Below are positions 60,396-64,000 of a stretch of DNA of 64,000 bases, piece after piece. Under the pieces are notes generated by a model. It was given only the letters and a program-made list of their open reading frames with translations. It was not told the origin of the DNA and made no database searches. Position 1 is the first letter of the stretch; every line of letters starts with the position of its first letter. The position numbers and the translations under genes were made by a program. Source of the DNA: UBA3775 sp051877895 (GTDB lineage: Bacteria > Bacillota > Clostridia > Lachnospirales > Lachnospiraceae); NCBI GenBank assembly GCA_051877895.1, contig JBJEJI010000010.1, positions 1 through 64,000 of the forward strand, written 5' to 3'.

Positions 60396-63300
60396 TTACT
60401 GACATTTGCGGACACTGAGTATAACGTCTTCGCCGTTAAGTGTCCACTCTTTGCTGATTTCATCAACCTTGTCGTACTGAATTCCGTCAGCCATAACAAC
60501 TCGCTTGATTTCGTCTTCGTTGTCTCTGCATATCTTCTCAATTTTTTCGTTGCCGGATACACCCAAAACAATTTTATCCATGACTTCAAAGCCTGCATCT
60601 TTACGCATTGTCTGTACTTTGGAAATTACCTCTCTCACAAAGCCCTCTTCAATGAGTTCTTCTGTCAGATTTGTATCCAATACAACCGTAATCCCCTTGT
60701 CCGTGGTAGAAATATAGCCTTCATTCTGAACAGCTTCAATGAGCAGATCTTCTCTCATAATCTTTTCTTCCACACCATCAAGCACAATGCTTACCCCGTC
60801 TGTTGCATTGAGCTCTTCCATAGCTTTTGCACTGTCAATATTAGCAAGGGCCTCTTTAACGGCACCAATCTGCTTTCCGAATCTCTTACCCAATGTTCTG
60901 AGCTGTGGTTTAAAGCTATAGCTGGTAAAGGCACTGACATCATCACTGAAAATCACTTTCTTTACATTGAGCTCATCCTCAATGATTTCAACATAGAAAT
61001 CATCCAGTGCTTTTCCGCTCTGAACATACATATTTGCAATTGGCTGACGCTGTTTGATGTTAGCAGTGTTACGGCATGCACGGCCAAGAACAACCACATC
61101 AAGGACCTCCTCCATGTCAGCCTCAAGCTCTGTATTAATCCATTCCTCATTAACGGAAGGAAAATCACACAAATGAACACTCTCCGGAGCATTCTTATCA
61201 ATACTGCACACAAGATTTCTGTAAATGTCCTCTGTCATAAAAGGAATCATTGGAGCAGCTGTTTTAGCAATAGTAACCAGGGCAGTGTAGAGTGTCATAT
61301 ATGCATTAATCTTATCCTGCTCCATACCCTTTGCCCAGAAACGTTCACGGCAACGGCGTACATACCAGTTACTCATTTCATCCACAAAATCATCCAAAGC
61401 TCTTGCAGCTTCAGGAATCTGATAGCTGTCAAGGCAGTTATCAACGGTTTTAACAACTGTATTCAGCTTTGAAAGCAGCCATTTGTCCATAACAGCAAGC
61501 TTATCATAGTCAAGTGTATACTTTGTGGCATCAAAATCATCAATATTTGCATAAAGTACGAAGAAAGCATAAGTATTCCACAGAGTACCCATAAACTTTC
61601 TCTGTCCTTCCATAACTGCCTTTCCATGGAAACGGTTCGGAAGCCATGGTGCAGAATTAACATAGAAATACCAGCGGATTGCGTCAGCACCGTATTTTTC
61701 CAGTGCATCAAACGGATCTACTGCATTGCCCTTACTTTTACTCATCTTCTGACCGTGCTCATCAAGAACAAGACCCAGAACAATAACGTTTTCATAAGGT
61801 GCTTTATTAAAGAGCAGAGTAGACTCTGCCATCAGGGAGTAGAACCAGCCTCTTGTCTGGTCCACTGCCTCGGAAATGAACTGGGCAGGGAACTGCTGTT
61901 CAAATACTTCTTTATTTTCAAACGGATAATGATGCTGTGCAAAAGGCATTGCGCCACTGTCAAACCAGCAGTCAATTACTTCAGGCACTCTGTGCATTTC
62001 TTTTCCGCACTTAGGACAAGGAATGGTTACTTCATCAATGTATGGTCTGTGAAGCTCAACATTCTTGTTATCCGGATTGCCGCTCTTTGCAGCCAGCTCT
62101 TCTCTGGAGCCGATGGACATCATCTCACCACACTCACAGGTCCAGATATTTAACGGAGTACCCCAGTAACGGTTACGGGAAATACCCCAGTCCTGAATAT
62201 TCTCAAGCCAGTTTCCGAAACGACCTTCACCGATGGACGCCGGAATCCAGTTTACTGTTTTATTATTGCGTACAAGATCGTCTCTTACAGCGGTCATCTT
62301 AATGAACCAGGACTCTCTTGCATAGTAAATAAGCGGAGTATCACATCGCCAGCAGAACGGATAATCATGTTCAAACTTAGGTGCTGCAAATAATAACCCC
62401 TGTGCATCCAGATCCTTTAAGACCTCCGGATCTGCATCTTTTACAAACAGACCGGCATAAGGTGTCTCCTTGGTCATTTCACCCTTACCGTCAACAAACT
62501 GTACGAAAGGAAGGTCATACTTACGGCCTACGTTTGCATCGTCCTCACCGAAAGCAGGAGCGATGTGTACAATACCGGTACCGTCTGTCATGGTAACATA
62601 GCTGTCACAGGTAATAAAATGACCCTTCTTATTCTGTTTCCTTGCAAGCTCAGCCGCACACTCATAAAGAGGAACATATTCTCTGTATTCAAGGTCCTTT
62701 CCCTTGAAAGTTTCAAGGATTTCATAGGCCTTGGTATCCTCTGTCCCTAAATCTCCGAGAACTTTATCAAGAAGTTCTTCTGCCATATAGTATACATAGC
62801 CGTCAGCAGCCTTAACCTTGCAGTAAGTATCCTCAGGGTTTACGCAAAGTGCCACATTGGAAGGAAGTGTCCAAGGGGTTGTTGTCCATGCAAGGAAGTA
62901 TGCATCCTCACCCACAGCCTTGAAGCGTACTACTGCAGAACGCTCTTTAACGGACTTATAGCCCTGGGCAACCTCATGTGAAGAAAGAGGAGTTCCGCAA
63001 CGTGGGCAATAAGGTACAATTTTAAAGCCCTTGTAAAGAAGACCCTTGTCCCAGATGGTTTTAAGAGCCCACCACTCGGACTCAATGAAATCATCATGAT
63101 AAGTTACATATGGATCATCCATGTCAGCCCAGAAACCTACTGTGCCGGAAAAATCTTCCCACATACCCTTGTACTTCCAGACAGACTCCTTACATTTGCA
63201 GATAAACGGATCCATACCGTATTCTTCAATCTGTTCCTTTCCGTCCAGTCCCAGAAGCTTTTCAACCTCGAGCTCAACAGGAAGACCATGAGTATCCCAG

Positions 63301-63551
63301 CCGGCCTTTCTCGGAACATAGTAACCCTTCATGGTACGGTAACGTGGAATCATGTCCTTAATTACACGGGTCAGCACGTGACCGATATGTGGTTTTCCGT
63401 TAGCCGTAGGAGGTCCGTCATAGAAAGTATATGTAGGCCCCTGCTTTCTTGTCTCCATGGACTTTTTAAAGATATCGTTTTCACGCCAGAATTTTTCCAC
63501 TGCTTTCTCACGTTCAACGAAATTCATGTTTGTATCAACTTTATTGTACAT
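60396..63551 (-). CDS. ileS: Isoleucyl-tRNA synthetase, long type 2-like form
   Basis: 1051 residues from the ATG at 63551. HIGH motif PTANGKPHIGHVLTR (about 46-60), editing domain (WTTTPWTLPSN near 228), KMSKS motif QKMSKSKGNAVDP (about 597-609), anticodon-binding domain and a long C-terminal extension (about 850-1051). The TFYDGPPTANG wording and length near 1050 match the eukaryote-like type 2 group, not the ~930-residue type 1 with a C-terminal zinc site. A normal sigma-A promoter drives it; no T-box leader is seen. Confidence 0.96.
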   Translation of the reverse strand: MYNKVDTNMNFVEREKAVEKFWRENDIFKKSMETRKQGPTYTFYDGPPTANGKPHIGHVLTRVIKDMIPRYRTMKGYYVPRKAGWDTHGLPVELEVEKLLGLDGKEQIEEYGMDPFICKCKESVWKYKGMWEDFSGTVGFWADMDDPYVTYHDDFIESEWWALKTIWDKGLLYKGFKIVPYCPRCGTPLSSHEVAQGYKSVKERSAVVRFKAVGEDAYFLAWTTTPWTLPSNVALCVNPEDTYCKVKAADGYVYYMAEELLDKVLGDLGTEDTKAYEILETFKGKDLEYREYVPLYECAAELARKQNKKGHFITCDSYVTMTDGTGIVHIAPAFGEDDANVGRKYDLPFVQFVDGKGEMTKETPYAGLFVKDADPEVLKDLDAQGLLFAAPKFEHDYPFCWRCDTPLIYYARESWFIKMTAVRDDLVRNNKTVNWIPASIGEGRFGNWLENIQDWGISRNRYWGTPLNIWTCECGEMMSIGSREELAAKSGNPDNKNVELHRPYIDEVTIPCPKCGKEMHRVPEVIDCWFDSGAMPFAQHHYPFENKEVFEQQFPAQFISEAVDQTRGWFYSLMAESTLLFNKAPYENVIVLGLVLDEHGQKMSKSKGNAVDPFDALEKYGADAIRWYFYVNSAPWLPNRFHGKAVMEGQRKFMGTLWNTYAFFVLYANIDDFDATKYTLDYDKLAVMDKWLLSKLNTVVKTVDNCLDSYQIPEAARALDDFVDEMSNWYVRRCRERFWAKGMEQDKINAYMTLYTALVTIAKTAAPMIPFMTEDIYRNLVCSIDKNAPESVHLCDFPSVNEEWINTELEADMEEVLDVVVLGRACRNTANIKQRQPIANMYVQSGKALDDFYVEIIEDELNVKKVIFSDDVSAFTSYSFKPQLRTLGKRFGKQIGAVKEALANIDSAKAMEELNATDGVSIVLDGVEEKIMREDLLIEAVQNEGYISTTDKGITVVLDTNLTEELIEEGFVREVISKVQTMRKDAGFEVMDKIVLGVSGNEKIEKICRDNEDEIKRVVMADGIQYDKVDEISKEWTLNGEDVILSVRKCQ

Positions 63552-63666
63552 GTCAAACCCTTTCACACTGTTTTCACAGCAAATTTATCAGTATCATCAT
63601 CCAATTAATATTTGGAAGCTTTTTATTTCTTTACCAATGTAACAGGAAACTCTTCCTTATGTGGCT

Positions 63667-63696
63667 ATCATAGTATAGACTTACAGTTTTTGTCAA
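63667..63696 (-). promoter_or_regulatory. Promoter of ileS
   Basis: Minus-strand TTGACA (63691-63696), 18-bp spacer, TATGAT (63667-63672), about 115 bases before the start. The leader shows no T-box specifier or antiterminator signature. Confidence 0.7.
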
Positions 63697-63736
63697 TTGT
63701 TAAAACCACCAAAGAAATCTTCGGAAACCCTGTGTT

Positions 63737-64000
63737 TTAGTATGCTTTTCCCCAGTATACCAGTGATTTTGCAGGTTTTCCGCAGCAGATACAGGTATCT
63801 GTCAGTTGTTCCTGTTCAAATGGCATACATCTTGAAGTAAGACCTGCATCCTCTTTGATTTTCAGCTCACATGCAAGATCTCCGCACCACATAGCCTTAA
63901 TAAAGCCGGGCTTTGTATCAGCAGCTTCCTTGAATTCATTCCAAGTCTTTGCTTCATAAGTATGGGCATCTCTGTGAGCACGTGCACGTTCAAGCATATC
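63737..64000 (-). CDS. proS: Prolyl-tRNA synthetase, C-terminal part (archaeal/eukaryotic type), partial
   Basis: At least 87 C-terminal codons of a gene continuing past the window edge. FIKAMWCGD, ACELKIKE, TSRCMPFEQE and CICCGKPAKSLVYWGKAY match the C-terminal zinc-binding domain and the terminal Tyr of archaeal/eukaryote-type ProRS. The bacterial-type enzyme with an editing insert lacks this end. The enzyme charges tRNA-Pro. It lies 170 bases upstream of ileS on the same strand. Confidence 0.92.
   Translation of the reverse strand, partial: DMLERARAHRDAHTYEAKTWNEFKEAADTKPGFIKAMWCGDLACELKIKEDAGLTSRCMPFEQEQLTDTCICCGKPAKSLVYWGKAY

Noticed and set aside
60962..61213. Additional minus-strand and + strand frames inside ileS
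   Set aside because: Out-of-frame shadows of ileS with no initiation signals.
63552..63736. T-box leader for ileS
   Set aside because: No specifier loop, T-box (TGGnACCGCG) or terminator/antiterminator pair was found; a standard promoter is present.

Overview
The window reads as a chromosomal segment of a low-to-mid GC, spore-forming Clostridia species, most likely a Lachnospiraceae-type gut anaerobe. Pointers are the paired GlgC/GlgD ADP-glucose pyrophosphorylases, a DnaD plus DnaI-like primosome pair, a split cobalamin-dependent methionine synthase, a CotS-family spore-coat kinase, a PdaB-like sporulation deacetylase fragment, rubrerythrin with a Fur/PerR regulator, and an archaeal-type ProRS beside a long type 2-like IleRS. 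No tRNA, rRNA, CRISPR array or insertion sequence was seen.

Layout. 1-2951 is the end of a prophage (two tail genes, + strand), abutting a pdaB-like gene that is cut at its conserved motif (2970-3185). From 3234 to 17540 runs a long minus-strand block. In transcription order it holds the methionine synthase activation protein, metH, pth, mfd, a parvulin-like foldase, an LTA-synthase-type transferase, a small membrane protein, a membrane-anchored trigger-factor-like protein, a Zn-dependent phospholipase C-like protein and a 1-phosphofructokinase. 17798-20190 is glgC-glgD. 20557-25805 (+ strand) is murC, a DnaA-box cluster, dnaD-like, dnaI-like and a divergent PRPP synthetase. 25884-35457 is accessory: an unknown zinc-ribbon membrane protein, an ABC-2 export operon, sfsA, and a GntR (YtrA-type)/ABC/CPBP operon with a visible operator. 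35649-41315 holds a large repeat-bearing surface protein with a transglutaminase-like domain, a CDF metal exporter, a CapA-like lipoprotein and signal peptidase I.

41628-42948 is a Mn2+ (yybP-ykoY) riboswitch driving mntP, followed by a DUF1232 gene. 43080-46915 holds malic enzyme, rubrerythrin with its Fur/PerR regulator and shared operator sequence, and an AraC-type regulator. 47015-49655 is a methionine ABC importer whose binding protein is circularly permuted. 49771-53214 carries a HAD phosphatase, a CotS-type kinase and a CCA-adding enzyme with a tetrapeptide minisatellite. 53494-57720 is a three-gene operon (secreted protein, anchored protein, fused ABC exporter) under what looks like a cyclic-di-GMP-I riboswitch. 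57903-64000 carries glgP, ileS and the 3' end of proS.

The most notable items are the circularly permuted MetQ, the c-di-GMP riboswitch operon of unrecognised secreted proteins, the DnaA-box cluster that also builds the murC terminator, the tandem terminators in front of mntP, and the prophage junction inside a pdaB-like gene. All calls come from reading the sequence and translated frames; no database search was run.
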